DNA of 64,000 nucleotides from contig NZ_CP165727.1 in the NCBI RefSeq assembly GCF_041200175.1, positions 7,620,001-7,684,000 on the forward strand. Direction: 5' to 3'. The notes beneath the pieces were generated by a model. The model was not told where the DNA came from, made no database searches, and saw nothing but the letters and a program-made list of their open reading frames with translations. The stretch comes from Streptomyces sp. R33. GTDB taxonomy: Bacteria; Actinomycetota; Actinomycetes; Streptomycetales; Streptomycetaceae. The position numbers and the translations under genes are program-made. Positions 19,416 through 27,798 of the stretch are shown piece by piece (the stretch's first letter is position 1; every line of letters begins with the position of its first letter).

Positions 19416-20212
19416 TCACGGCAACGGCGGCGGACACCAGGTGGTGTCCGCCGCCGTTGCCGTGCGTGTTTCAGGGGCGCGGCCGAGGAGGTCGATGGCG
19501 TCGCGCTGGAGGAGGAGCCCGACGTGGGCGTACACGGTGGCGGTGACGCCGCTGTGGTTGTGGCCCGACAGCTTTTGATCACGACGAGTTCCACTCCCTG
19601 CCCCAGGAGGGGCGTCGTCGTCGGGCGACGGAGGGCTCGGAAGAGAATGCGGCGGAGCTTTCCCTGGCGGAGCACGGAGTTGAAGTGCCGGGCGGGGGCG
19701 ACCCTACGACGGGAGCGGCGACGGGGCGGGTAAACACGCAGCCGTTGTCCTCCCAGCCCGTCCTCGCTGCCTCTTGCGCGGTGTCTCATCCTCGCGTACC
19801 GCGTGCTCCGGGTGCGGACTTGAGGACGGAGTGCACGTAGGCCCGAGTCAGCGGTGAGAGCCGCCTTGCGAAGCAGTTTCCGGTAGTGCAGCACAAGGGC
19901 TCATCGCGGGCGGTGTCAAGGCCGCGCACGCAGCACTGGCAGGTGGTGCGGAGCTGGTGGACGGCGACAGCGTCGAGCCAGTACGTCACGTACGCGGCCA
20001 CGCTGCCGTGCGCAGACGGCACAGGGAGGCCGCGGTTGCTGGCGGCGATCTTCTCGGTGAGCTTGGCCAGAGCCTCCTTCCGAGTGGCGCCGTGGATGCG
20101 GATGAACCTGCGGGTGTTGCCGGGCGTGAGGACGTCGGTGGCTTCCATGTGGCCGCCTTGCAGTGGTAGGCGCGGACGCGGCGGGAGGCGGGGTGCCGCG
20201 GGGTGTGGTCAT
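19416..20212 (-). pseudogene. Degraded tyrosine-recombinase (integrase) gene
   Basis: Fragments in several frames line up with a phage/pSAM2-type integrase of streptomycetes. They are, in order: the arm-binding N-terminus (ATRKEALAKLTEKIAASNRG), SVAAYVTYWLDAVAVHQLR, TTCQCCVRGLD, RLSPLTRAYVHSVLKSA, RHFNSVLRQGKLRRI, LLGQGVELVVIK, and the catalytic tyrosine block GVTATVYAHV with LLQRDAIDLLG. The start ATG at 20212 overlaps the stop of an excisionase fragment. Lesions include a loss between VHQLR and TTCQCC, probably between two CAGCTCCG-like copies, loss of most of the catalytic core including the R..HxxR region, and several frameshifts. It cannot make an active enzyme. Confidence 0.8.
19417..19464. 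repeat. 48-bp near-perfect palindrome at the integrase relic 3' end
   Basis: Two 23-bp arms (19417-19439 and 19442-19464) are perfect reverse complements separated by GG. The arm starts CACGGCAACGGCGGCGGAC. The integrase relic's stop codon overlaps its left edge. It most likely acted as the integrase terminator; a role near the attachment site is possible because attP usually lies just downstream of such genes. Confidence 0.75.
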
Positions 20213-20319
20213 CAGGCGGCGTCCTGTTCGAGACGGGTGCGGATGAAGTCGGTCAGCGCCTGGGTGGGGATGCGGCGGGCGCGGCCGAGTGGGGCATCGG
20301 AGGCGCACCGGTGGCTCAT
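20212..20319 (-). pseudogene. Excisionase (Xis-like) C-terminal fragment
   Basis: A 35-codon frame ends LGRARRIPTQALTDFIRTRL, EQDAA, then a stop codon in a TGATG overlap with the integrase start at 20212. This is the C-terminal half of the MerR-like excisionases that precede integrases in actinomycete integrative elements. The N-terminal helix-turn-helix is missing, so it is a remnant. The translational overlap with the integrase relic supports the call. Confidence 0.6.
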
Positions 20320-20392
20320 CCGGCTGTGTCACCTGAACCGCATGCCTGCCGGGCAAGGGTGGCTTCGTGGGTGCTGACGTCCGTCGTGCAGA

Positions 20393-20418
20393 GGTCCCAC
20401 CGGATTTCCGGTGGGACC
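20393..20418 (+). terminator. Strong intergenic hairpin, possible terminator
   Basis: A perfect 12-bp stem (GGTCCCACCGGA, loop TT, TCCGGTGGGACC) lies about 140 bp before the DDAH gene and beyond the integrative-element relic. There is no gene directly upstream on the plus strand. It could be a leftover terminator or a leader hairpin of the next gene. Confidence 0.5.
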
Positions 20419-20558
20419 TTCGCGGTTCCCGGACTCCTTTCAGAACGCCCCCGGCAGCCGCGCCGGCTTCATCCGGTGTTCGTTCCGGGCGCGCAGGATC
20501 GGGTGGGAAGGAACCCCCTCGTTTCGGCCACCACCGTGGCCCCCGCCCGGGAGCGACC

Positions 20559-21398
20559 ATGACCTCCTCTGCCCCGACGCCCTCCGCCCGGCCGCGCGAA
20601 CAGCGCCTGCGCCGGTACCTGATGTGCCGCCCCTCCCACTTCGAGGTGGTGTACGCGATCAACCCCTGGATGGACCCGCAGAAGCCGGTCGACGCCGGCC
20701 TCGCCGTCCTCCAGTGGGAGCGGCTGCGCGAGACGTACCGCGAGCTCGGCCACACCGTCGAGCTGATCGACCCGGTGCCGGGCCTCCCCGACATGGTGTA
20801 CGCCGCCAACGGGGCCACCGTCGTCGACGGCCGCGTCCTCGGCGCCCGTTTCCGCAACGCCGAGCGCATCCCCGAGGGGCCGGCGTACCTGGACTGGTTC
20901 CGAGAGAACGGCTTCACCGAGCTGCACGACCCCGAGTACGTCAACGAGGGGGAGGGCGACTTCCTGGTCACCGGCAGCTCCGTCCTGGCCGGCCACGGCT
21001 TCCGCAGCGACGAGCGCGGCCACCGGGAGGCGGAGGCGTTCTTCGGCCGGCCCGTCATCGGCCTGGAGCTGGTCGACCCGCGCTACTACCACCTCGACAC
21101 GGCCCTCGCCGTGCTCGACGGGGACGAGATCATGTACCACCCGGAGGCCTTCGCCCCCGGCAGCCGCGCCCTCCTGGAGGCGCTCTTCCCCGACGCCCTG
21201 CTCGTATCCGCCGAGGATGCCGCCGTGTTCGGGCTGAACGCTGTCAGCGACGGTCTGAACGTGGTGCTCCCCGAGGCGGCCGAGGGGCTCGCCGGGCAGC
21301 TGCGCGAGCGCGGCTTCCACCCCATCGGCATGGACCTGTCCGAACTCCTCAAGGGCGGCGGCAGCGTCAAGTGCTGCACCCTCGAGATCCGGCCCTGA
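20559..21398 (+). CDS. ddaH: Dimethylarginine dimethylaminohydrolase (DDAH)-type amidinohydrolase
   Basis: 279 aa; ATG at 20559 with GGGAG 5 bases upstream. It belongs to the guanidine-group-modifying fold. The acidic pair is in EGEGDFLVTG, the catalytic histidine in DPRYYHLDTALAVL, and the catalytic cysteine in GGSVKCCTLEI (Cys272, with a second Cys at 273). Such enzymes hydrolyse methylated arginine to citrulline and methylamine, releasing the side-chain amine; related proteins act as arginine deiminases or ornithine-forming enzymes. Monocistronic, closed by a perfect terminator hairpin shared with the convergent gene. Confidence 0.85.
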   Translation: MTSSAPTPSARPREQRLRRYLMCRPSHFEVVYAINPWMDPQKPVDAGLAVLQWERLRETYRELGHTVELIDPVPGLPDMVYAANGATVVDGRVLGARFRNAERIPEGPAYLDWFRENGFTELHDPEYVNEGEGDFLVTGSSVLAGHGFRSDERGHREAEAFFGRPVIGLELVDPRYYHLDTALAVLDGDEIMYHPEAFAPGSRALLEALFPDALLVSAEDAAVFGLNAVSDGLNVVLPEAAEGLAGQLRERGFHPIGMDLSELLKGGGSVKCCTLEIRP

Positions 21399-21416
21399 CC
21401 CGCGTTGGAACCGGTG

Positions 21417-21444
21417 TGCCGCAGCCCCGGGCGGGGCTGCGGCA
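21417..21444. terminator. Bidirectional intrinsic terminator
   Basis: A perfect 12-bp stem (TGCCGCAGCCCC, loop GGGC, GGGGCTGCGGCA) fits between the convergent DDAH gene and the small secreted-protein gene. Confidence 0.8.
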
Positions 21445-21452
21445 GACGCGGC

Positions 21453-21953
21453 TCAGTGGAAGAGCATCGAGGCGTCCCCGGCCGCCGTCGTGACCGAGCC
21501 GGGGCAGAGGAAGCTGCCCGAGGTCTTGGTCGCGGTGAAGGCCTGGTTGACGTACTTGCGGGTGGTTCCCTCGCGGTTCCACGTGATGTTCGTGGCCTTG
21601 TAACGGCACGATATGAAGCTCTGCCTGCCCGTGATGTCGATGGCGTCGGTCTTGGCGGTGCCGGCGGTGTCGTCGAAGGTGAACGCCGGGTTGTTGTTGA
21701 GGCTCGCCGTGATGCTGCCGTTGCAGCCGAGGTTGCCACCCGGTGTGTTGATGGTGGTGCGGTCGACGCTCAATGCGCTCGGGGGGTTGGCGCTGGTGTG
21801 GGCGTTGGTCCACGTGCAGGTGTTGCCGGCGACGACGATGACGCCGTCGACCCGCTGATCGGCCGTGGGGCCGAGAGCCGTCGCCGACGTCGCTCCGCCG
21901 ACGATCGCTGCTGCTGCCAGGGCGGCAACGCCCGGCCATGTCGAGATCTTCAT
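21453..21953 (-). CDS. Small secreted protein of unknown function
   Basis: 166 aa. I chose the ATG at 21953 because GAGGAG lies 7 bases upstream and the product then starts with a clean signal peptide (MKISTWPGVAALAAAAIVGG, ATSATA). The mature part of about 135 aa is Thr/Asn-rich beta-type sequence with four cysteines (NTCTW, NLGCNG, ISCRYK, FLCPG), which could form two disulfides. Comparable proteins are common in actinomycetes without an assigned role. It ends at the shared terminator with DDAH. Confidence 0.7.
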   Translation of the reverse strand: MKISTWPGVAALAAAAIVGGATSATALGPTADQRVDGVIVVAGNTCTWTNAHTSANPPSALSVDRTTINTPGGNLGCNGSITASLNNNPAFTFDDTAGTAKTDAIDITGRQSFISCRYKATNITWNREGTTRKYVNQAFTATKTSGSFLCPGSVTTAAGDASMLFH

Positions 21954-22267
21954 CCTGTCGCTCCTCTTCGCCACGTCCTCGTGGGGTGTGAAGCGGGGCC
22001 TTGGGGGGCCTCGCCGGCGTGCGGCCGGCCGTCGGGGGCGGTTTCCGTCATGGCCGGGGGAGAGAGCTTTCGAGACACGCCGGGGAAGGTCCCACAGGGA
22101 CCTTGAAATGTCAGGCCCATGTCAACAGATTGGCTGGATGGCTCCGGTCCGGAAAACGGTGTGGAACGGATCGGCTCCCGTTGCTCTCTAGTCCTGTGCG
22201 CACGCACCGGCGGCGCCGCCGGACCGGCCGGTCCGTGCCGACACCACGCAGAGAGTTCCCCTGTTTC
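21954..22267. other. Divergent intergenic region with a small hairpin
   Basis: 314 bp between two divergent genes for exported or membrane proteins. It holds a perfect 8-bp hairpin (AAGGTCCC, loop ACA, GGGACCTT) at 22086-22104. I see no confident promoter or operator. Confidence 0.5.
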
Positions 22268-23377
22268 GTGAGTCTGACAAGCGCCACGCTCCTGATCGTC
22301 GTCCTGCTCGCCACGGCGCTGGCCTTCGCAGCCGCCGTGTGGCTGTGGCCACGCCTCGGCCGCCGGGGCCGGCGGCCGGTGTGGGGCCGGGTCGGCGTGG
22401 TGCTGACGCTGCAGGTGCTGCTGCTCGCCTCGATCGGCCTCACGGCCAACCGGACCTTCCTGCTCTACGGTTCCTGGGCGGCCCTGGCCGGCATGGAGCG
22501 GCCGATGCCCTCCATGGGCGACGCGCCCGCGGGCTCGGGTGTGCGGGTCCTCGGCCGGCAGCCGACGGACGTGCCGGGCGGCGGAACACCGCACGTGGGC
22601 GGCGAGATCGAGAAGGTCACGGTGCACGGCGAGCGGTCCAAGGCCGCCGTCCAGGCGTACGTGTACCTGCCGCCGGAGTACTTCCAGAAGGGGAACGAGA
22701 ACAGGAAGTTCCCGGCCACCGTCGTGCTCACCGGATTCCCCGGGATGGCGGAGAACCTGCTCAAGGGGCTGGACTACCCGAAGACGGCGTGGAGACTGGC
22801 CAAGCAGAAGAAGATGCCGCCGATGATCATGGTCATGATGCAGCCCTCGGTCATACCGACCCGCAACACGCAGTGCATCGACGTGCCGGGCGGCCCGCTC
22901 AGCGAGACCTTCTTCGGCACGGACCTGCCCGAGGCGATCTCCGGCGCCTACCGCGTCGGCACCTCGCCCTCGAACTGGGCCATCATGGGGGATTCCACCG
23001 GGGGTTACTGTGCGCTGAAGGTCGCCTTGGAGCACCCGGAGCACTATGCGGCCGGGGTGGGTCTGTCGGCGGACTACAAGCCGGAGATAGACGAGGACTC
23101 CGGCGATCTCTTCCATGGGAACACTGCCGAGGAGAAACGATCCGACCTGCTGTGGAGCCTGGACAACCTGCCGCAGGGCAAGTCTTCCTTCCTGGTGGCG
23201 ACCTCTCAGCAGGGCGAGGGGAACTACAAGCCGACGCAGAAGTTCATCGAGAAGGTGAAGGCGCCGGCGCGCGTCTCGTCGATCACCCTCGACCACGGCG
23301 GGCACGGCTTCAACACGTGGAGGCGGGAGATCCCGCCCGCGATGGAGTGGCTCGGCGGCCGCATCGGCGCGGAGTGA
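22268..23377 (+). CDS. Membrane-anchored esterase of the EstD/antigen-85-like alpha/beta-hydrolase family
   Basis: 369 aa from a GTG at 22268 (weak AGAGAG site upstream). Two N-terminal hydrophobic segments (residues about 5-25 and 40-60) anchor an extracytoplasmic domain. The core has YVYLPPEYF, the oxyanion strand VLTGFPGM, the nucleophile GDSTGGYCAL and a late histidine in LDHGGHGFNTW. This layout matches putative esterases related to mycolyltransferases and feruloyl esterases. The substrate is unknown. A block of short GC-rich repeats separates it from the P450 gene. Confidence 0.8.
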   Translation: MSLTSATLLIVVLLATALAFAAAVWLWPRLGRRGRRPVWGRVGVVLTLQVLLLASIGLTANRTFLLYGSWAALAGMERPMPSMGDAPAGSGVRVLGRQPTDVPGGGTPHVGGEIEKVTVHGERSKAAVQAYVYLPPEYFQKGNENRKFPATVVLTGFPGMAENLLKGLDYPKTAWRLAKQKKMPPMIMVMMQPSVIPTRNTQCIDVPGGPLSETFFGTDLPEAISGAYRVGTSPSNWAIMGDSTGGYCALKVALEHPEHYAAGVGLSADYKPEIDEDSGDLFHGNTAEEKRSDLLWSLDNLPQGKSSFLVATSQQGEGNYKPTQKFIEKVKAPARVSSITLDHGGHGFNTWRREIPPAMEWLGGRIGAE

Positions 23378-23382
23378 CCTCC

Positions 23383-23455
23383 GGCGCGCACCACACCGGC
23401 GCGCACCACACCGGCACCGGCCGCCGGCACCGGCCGCCGGCACCGGCCGCCGACA
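23383..23455 (+). repeat. Two short tandem-repeat tracts before the P450 gene
   Basis: Two copies of a 15-bp unit reading GCGCGCACCACACCG are followed by about three copies of a 13-bp unit GCACCGGCCGCCG. They lie between the esterase and the P450 gene and would form a stiff GC-rich leader. They are not spaced like a CRISPR. Confidence 0.75.
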
Positions 23456-23505
23456 CAGGGTTCCGGCGCCGCCCGCCGGCAGCAGACAAGGAACAAGGAC
23501 AAGGA

Positions 23506-24741
23506 ATGACCGCGCAGATGACCCCGAACGCAGCAACCGACACCACGCCAGCCCTCCCGTGCCCGTTCGACGGGTCGTTCGCCCGCGACCCCCACGCCGT
23601 CTACGCGCGCCTGCGCGCCGCCGGGCCGGTGCACCGCGTCGCGCTGCCCGACGGCTCCCCGGTCTGGCTGGTCACCCACGCGTCGGACGTACGGGCCGGA
23701 CTCGCCGACCCGCGCTTCTCCGTCAACAAGCGCCATTCGACGACGGGGTTCAGCGGCTTCTCCCTCCCGCAGGCCCTCGACAGCAACCTCCTCAACATCG
23801 ACCCGGAGGACCACCTGCGGCTGCGCCGCCTCGTGTCGAAGGGCTTCACCGCCCGGCACGTCGAGCTGCTCCGGGCCGGCGTCCAGGACTCCGTCGACGA
23901 GCTGACCACCCGGCTCGCCGACCGGATCGCCCGCTCCGGCGAGGCGGACCTGGTCGCCGAGTTCGCCAAGCCGCTGCCGCTGCGGACCATCGGCGCGCTG
24001 CTGCACGTACCCGCCCCCGACCAGGACCGGTTCTCCGGCTGGATCGCCACCATGCTCGCCCCGCGCTCGAAGGAGGAGCTGGTGGCGGCCATCGGCCACG
24101 TCCACCGGTTCCTCGTCGACCTGGTGGCGCAGCGGCGCGCCCGTCCCGGCGACGACATGCTGTCGAGCCTGATCGCGGCGCGCGACGAGGAGGACCGGCT
24201 CACCGAGGACGAGCTGGTCTCGCTCGCCTTCCTGATCCTGATGGCCGGCAGCGAGACCGTCCAGCACGTCATCTCCGGCGGGGTCCTCACCCTGCTCACC
24301 CACCCGGACCAGCTCGCCGCCCTGCGCGCCGAACCCGCCCGGCTCCCCGAAGCCGTCGAAGAGCTCCTGCGGTACGCAGGCCCCAGCCAGACGGCGGTCC
24401 GCCGCTTCCCGACCGAGCCGGTGGAGATCGGCGGCGTGCGCATCCCGGCCGGTGACACGGTCCTGTTCTGTCTGGCCTCGGCACACCGCGACCCGGCCCG
24501 CTACCCGGACCCCGACCGCTTCGACATCGGCCGGGAGGACAAGGCCCACCTCGCGCTCGGCCACGGGCTGCACTACTGCCTCGGCGCGCCGCTGGCCCGC
24601 CTGCAGATCACCCTCGCGCTGGGCGCGCTCCTCGACCGGCTGCCCGGTCTCCGCCCGGCCCGCCCCGTGGCGGAGCTCCCCTGGGCGAGCACGTTCCGCT
24701 TCCACGCCCTGCGCGCCCTGCCGGTCACCGCGGACCTCTAG
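23506..24741 (+). CDS. Cytochrome P450 (bacterial class I type)
   Basis: 411 aa. The ATG at 23506 follows AAGGACAAGGA. P450 marks are all present: the I-helix LILMAGSETVQHV, the K-helix EELLRY, the PERF-like region PDRFDIGR, and the heme loop HLALGHGLHYCLGAPLAR with Cys358. The position usually filled by Phe in FGxGxHxCLG is Leu here. The enzyme would hydroxylate or epoxidise a small molecule using electrons from a ferredoxin encoded elsewhere; no redox partner or biosynthetic cluster lies beside it. The substrate cannot be told. Confidence 0.92.
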   Translation: MTAQMTPNAATDTTPALPCPFDGSFARDPHAVYARLRAAGPVHRVALPDGSPVWLVTHASDVRAGLADPRFSVNKRHSTTGFSGFSLPQALDSNLLNIDPEDHLRLRRLVSKGFTARHVELLRAGVQDSVDELTTRLADRIARSGEADLVAEFAKPLPLRTIGALLHVPAPDQDRFSGWIATMLAPRSKEELVAAIGHVHRFLVDLVAQRRARPGDDMLSSLIAARDEEDRLTEDELVSLAFLILMAGSETVQHVISGGVLTLLTHPDQLAALRAEPARLPEAVEELLRYAGPSQTAVRRFPTEPVEIGGVRIPAGDTVLFCLASAHRDPARYPDPDRFDIGREDKAHLALGHGLHYCLGAPLARLQITLALGALLDRLPGLRPARPVAELPWASTFRFHALRALPVTADL

Positions 24742-24812
24742 GGGGTGTCGGGGCGGGGACGGGGCCGCGTCGTCCGGATGCGGCCCCGCCCGTCCCGGCG
24801 GAGGCTGGGCCC

Positions 24813-25061
24813 ATGCACCACGCGCCGATCCTCGTCCACCCGATCGCCCCGGCCGGCGGCCGCCGGGTCTCCCTGCGCGCCGACGGGCAGGACACGGTCC
24901 TCGGCACGGCCTTCAACGACGCCGAGGTGATCGAGTTCCTGCGCCGGGCCGGCGTACCCGATCCCGACGAGGCGGTCCTCGGCGGCTCGGCGCTCGTGGA
25001 ATGGCAGGGCGACGAACCGCACACCTACGAGGCGGAGCCCTCGGACACCGACATCCCCTGA
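24813..25061 (+). CDS. Conserved small hypothetical protein
   Basis: 82 aa; ATG at 24813 with GGAGG 8 bases upstream. Acidic, soluble, no motif recognised (phrases such as GTAFNDAEVIEFLRRAGVPD). Codon use and the ribosome site suggest a real gene. It lies between the P450 and RraA-like genes. After its stop are two near copies of ACCGACATCCC. Confidence 0.6.
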   Translation: MHHAPILVHPIAPAGGRRVSLRADGQDTVLGTAFNDAEVIEFLRRAGVPDPDEAVLGGSALVEWQGDEPHTYEAEPSDTDIP

Positions 25062-25159
25062 AACCGACATCCCTGACACCGGCATCCCGTGACGCCGCAC
25101 CTTGGGCGGCCGGGAAGGCACCATGGGGGTGGTGGCTGACCCGAGCCGTCCGTTCGGAG

Positions 25160-25186
25160 GATCCGGGAGATCCGGGAGATCCGGGA
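25160..25186 (+). repeat. Three copies of a 9-bp unit before the RraA-like gene
   Basis: GATCCGGGA is repeated three times in direct succession, ending 16 bases before the start codon and just upstream of the AAGGGGAG ribosome site. It could alter leader structure; no regulator is evident. Confidence 0.8.
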
Positions 25187-25202
25187 GAGAAGGGGAGACG
25201 GC

Positions 25203-25895
25203 ATGCTGAAGGCCTTCACCGACCTGTCCACGCCGCTCGTGGCCGATGCCTGCGTCCGTACGGGCGTGCCGCTGCGCGTGGCACCGCCCGGCATCCGCGC
25301 GGTGCTGCCGGAGCACCGGGTTGCGGGACGCGCGCTGCCCGTACGCCACTACGGCAGTGTCGACGTGTTCCTGGAGGCGTACGGTTCCGCCGAGCCGGGC
25401 GACGTCCTGGTCATCGACAACGGCGGACGGTCGGACGAGGCCTGCGTGGGCGATCTCGCCGTGCTCGAGGCCGAGACGGCGGGCGTGGCGGGCCTCGTGG
25501 TGTGGGGGCTGCACCGCGACACGCCCGAGCTGGCCGAGATCGGTCTGCCCGTGTTCAGCTACGGCAGCTACCCGGCCGGGCCCGTACGGCTGGACGAACG
25601 CGAGCCCGAGGCGCTGGTCACCGCCCGGTTCGGGCCGCATCTGGTGGGCGGCTGGGACTTCGTCTTCGGCGACGCCGACGGCGTGCTGTTCGTCGCCGCG
25701 GACCGGGTGGAGGAGGTACTGGACACCGCGCTCCGGATCCGGGAGACCGAGCGCGAGCAGGCCCGCCGGATCCGCTCGGGCGACACCCTGCGCAGCCAGA
25801 CGGCGTTCGCGGACTACCTGGTCCTGCGCGAGGCCGACCCCTCGTACACCTTCCGCCGGCACCTGCGCCGGACCGGCGGCGCCATCGAGGAGTGA
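25203..25895 (+). CDS. RraA-like protein (HMG-aldolase / RNase-regulator fold)
   Basis: 230 aa; ATG at 25203, preceded by AAGGGGAG. The sequence follows the RraA/HMG-aldolase fold: TPLVADACVR near the start, GDVLVIDNGGRSDEACVGDL (metal and substrate loop) near residue 65, and GVAGLVVWGLHRDT. Family members are metal-dependent oxo-acid aldolases or decarboxylases, and in a few bacteria inhibit RNase E. Because the aldolase residues are present, an enzymatic role is more likely. A G/C hairpin (25875-25883 with 25897-25905) spans the stop codon and may terminate transcription. Confidence 0.8.
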   Translation: MLKAFTDLSTPLVADACVRTGVPLRVAPPGIRAVLPEHRVAGRALPVRHYGSVDVFLEAYGSAEPGDVLVIDNGGRSDEACVGDLAVLEAETAGVAGLVVWGLHRDTPELAEIGLPVFSYGSYPAGPVRLDEREPEALVTARFGPHLVGGWDFVFGDADGVLFVAADRVEEVLDTALRIRETEREQARRIRSGDTLRSQTAFADYLVLREADPSYTFRRHLRRTGGAIEE

Positions 25896-25923
25896 CGGCG
25901 CCGCCGTACCCGGCTGCGCGGGA

Positions 25924-27474
25924 TCATCCCCGCGCCGCCGGGCACGTGGTGTCGTCGGAGGGCAGGGTGCCGTCCAGCAGGTAGCCCTCGACGTGGGCGT
26001 CGACGCACGCGTTGCGGTTCTGGAACTGCCCGTGGTCGCCGCCCTCGACGGTGACCAGGCGCGATCCCGCCAGGCCCCGGTGGGCGCGTACGGCGGCCTC
26101 GTAGTACGTCGCCGGGTCGTTCTTCGAGTTGAGCATCAGCACCGGCGGCAGGCCCTCGCCGGTGACCTTGATGCGCGGAGCCTTGGAGCGCGGCCAGTTC
26201 GCGCAGACCGCCGCGTACGTCAACTCCCTTGCGCCGGCCAGGGGGTGGGTACGCGTGGCCTGGGCGCTCTCCCGCACCCAGTACCGGCTGTCGCGGTTCC
26301 ACGGGGTGTCGCCGCAGGTGACTGCGAAGTAGTCGGCGACGAAATCGGCGCTCATGAGGTGCTTCAGCCGCCCGGCGACGGCCTTCCTCGTCTCCGCGGG
26401 CGCCTGCTCCGGATGCTCCAGGAAGCCGAGGAGCGAGGCGAGGTCCGCGAACTGGTCGGCGTTGTAGAGGGCGTTCGTGGCCGCTGCGTCGAGGTGGTTG
26501 GGCGTGATGACGGTCCCCTCGACGTCGAGCGGCCGGTCGTGCAGCGCGGCCCGCAGCCGCTCGTACGAGGCCTGCGCCTCCCCGGGGGTCCGCCCCCGGT
26601 GGTAGGTGGCGTCGTTCTTCGCGAGCCACGGGAGGAAGTCCTGCTCGAACCGGCGCTGGAAACTCATCGGCTGCCCCGTCAGGAAGGACTGCCAGTCCCC
26701 GGTGAAGTCGATGTTGCTGTCGAGGACGGCCCGTTCCACGCGGCGGGGGAACTCTGTCGCGTAGTACGCCCCGAGGAAGGTGGCGTACGAGGGCCCGTAG
26801 TACGAGATCTTCTCCTCCCCGAGCAGCGCCCGGTACAGGTCCATGTCGTGCACGGCCTGATCGGTGGTGATGTACGGCAGCAGTCCGCCCGAGTTGCGCT
26901 CGCAGTCCCGTACGAAGTCCCGGGCGCGGTCGAAGGTCCGCCGGACGGCGGCCGCCGACCGGTCGCGCAGGTCGGCGACGCCGCCGAACATGGCGTCGAC
27001 CGCGTCCTGGTCCGCGCAGACCACCTTCGTACTCGCGCCCACACCGCGCTGGTCGAAGCCGACGATGTCGTACGCGTCCGCCAGCTTCGGGCTGTACGAG
27101 GCGAGCCGGGCTGGCCGGGGGAGCCCCGAGGCCCCGGGTCCGCCGGCCGCCATCATGAGGACGCCCCGGCGCCTCGCCGGATCGGCCGCGCGGTGCCGGG
27201 AGACGGCGATCGTCAGGCTCGGCCCGGAGTCCGGGTGGTACCAGTCCCGCGGCACCGACATCGAGGCACACTCCAGCGAACCGCCCGTACAGGGCTGCCA
27301 GTCGAGCTGCTGGTGCAGGTACCGCCCGGGTATCCGCGGGCTCCCGCCGTCCGGAGCCCCGCCGCCCGCGCCGGCGGCCGCGGCGCCCGCGTGGCCGACG
27401 GGCAGGACGGCGGCGGCGAGCAGCCCGCAGGCGGCGGCCGCGAGCCATCGGGCAGGCTTCTTGAACACGTGCAT
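25924..27474 (-). CDS. Exported S33-family alpha/beta-hydrolase (tripeptidyl-aminopeptidase type)
   Basis: 516 aa. The ATG at 27474, with AGGGGGAG upstream, gives a signal peptide (WLAAAACGLLAAAVLP, ending GHAGAAA). The fold matches streptomycete secreted tripeptidyl aminopeptidases: oxyanion loop AAGGPGASG, DIVGFDQRGVGAST, the nucleophile elbow YYGPSYATFLGAYYA, the acid in LNSKNDPATYYE and the histidine in EGGDHGQF. The elbow reads GPSYA, with Ala in place of the last Gly of GxSxG. It would trim N-terminal peptides from extracellular proteins. Divergent from the next secreted-protein gene. Confidence 0.85.
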   Translation of the reverse strand: MHVFKKPARWLAAAACGLLAAAVLPVGHAGAAAAGAGGGAPDGGSPRIPGRYLHQQLDWQPCTGGSLECASMSVPRDWYHPDSGPSLTIAVSRHRAADPARRRGVLMMAAGGPGASGLPRPARLASYSPKLADAYDIVGFDQRGVGASTKVVCADQDAVDAMFGGVADLRDRSAAAVRRTFDRARDFVRDCERNSGGLLPYITTDQAVHDMDLYRALLGEEKISYYGPSYATFLGAYYATEFPRRVERAVLDSNIDFTGDWQSFLTGQPMSFQRRFEQDFLPWLAKNDATYHRGRTPGEAQASYERLRAALHDRPLDVEGTVITPNHLDAAATNALYNADQFADLASLLGFLEHPEQAPAETRKAVAGRLKHLMSADFVADYFAVTCGDTPWNRDSRYWVRESAQATRTHPLAGARELTYAAVCANWPRSKAPRIKVTGEGLPPVLMLNSKNDPATYYEAAVRAHRGLAGSRLVTVEGGDHGQFQNRNACVDAHVEGYLLDGTLPSDDTTCPAARG

Positions 27475-27798
27475 GTCTGAACTCCCCCTGGGGTCCGGCA
27501 GGTCCCCTCGATCGTCCCGCGCAGGCTCCCCGCACTCGATATCCCTGGCATCCGCATCCGGGGTGGCAGCAGTGCCACCCCACGAGGCGGCCCGGGCCAC
27601 GGCGGAACGGGCCATGTCGCAGAGGTGACGCAGGGTTCGATGCCAGCACCCGGGGGAGGCTTTGCCTCCGCCCGGGGAGTCCGTAGCAGAACCGATACTT
27701 CAAGCCTCTGTGACGTGTATCGCACGCAGCGCTACATTTCCCACGCCCCGCAGCCGCGAGGCGGTGCCGCGCGTGCGGCCGGGGGAGAGGCATCGACG
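27475..27798. other. Divergent intergenic region
   Basis: 324 bp between two exported-protein genes. The right third (about 27700-27750) is AT-richer and probably contains the promoter of the downstream gene. No dyad or riboswitch was recognised. Confidence 0.45.

Noticed and set aside
19265..20558. tRNA gene as attachment site for the integrase relic
   Set aside because: No cloverleaf, anticodon stem or CCA-end-like sequence was found near either side of the relic.
23383..23455. GC-rich tandem repeats considered as CRISPR
   Set aside because: Units of 13-15 bp without unique spacers and no cas genes.
23506..25895. P450, small protein and RraA-like gene considered as a biosynthetic cluster
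   Set aside because: No core biosynthetic enzyme, spacing is loose, and the genes have ordinary stand-alone relatives.
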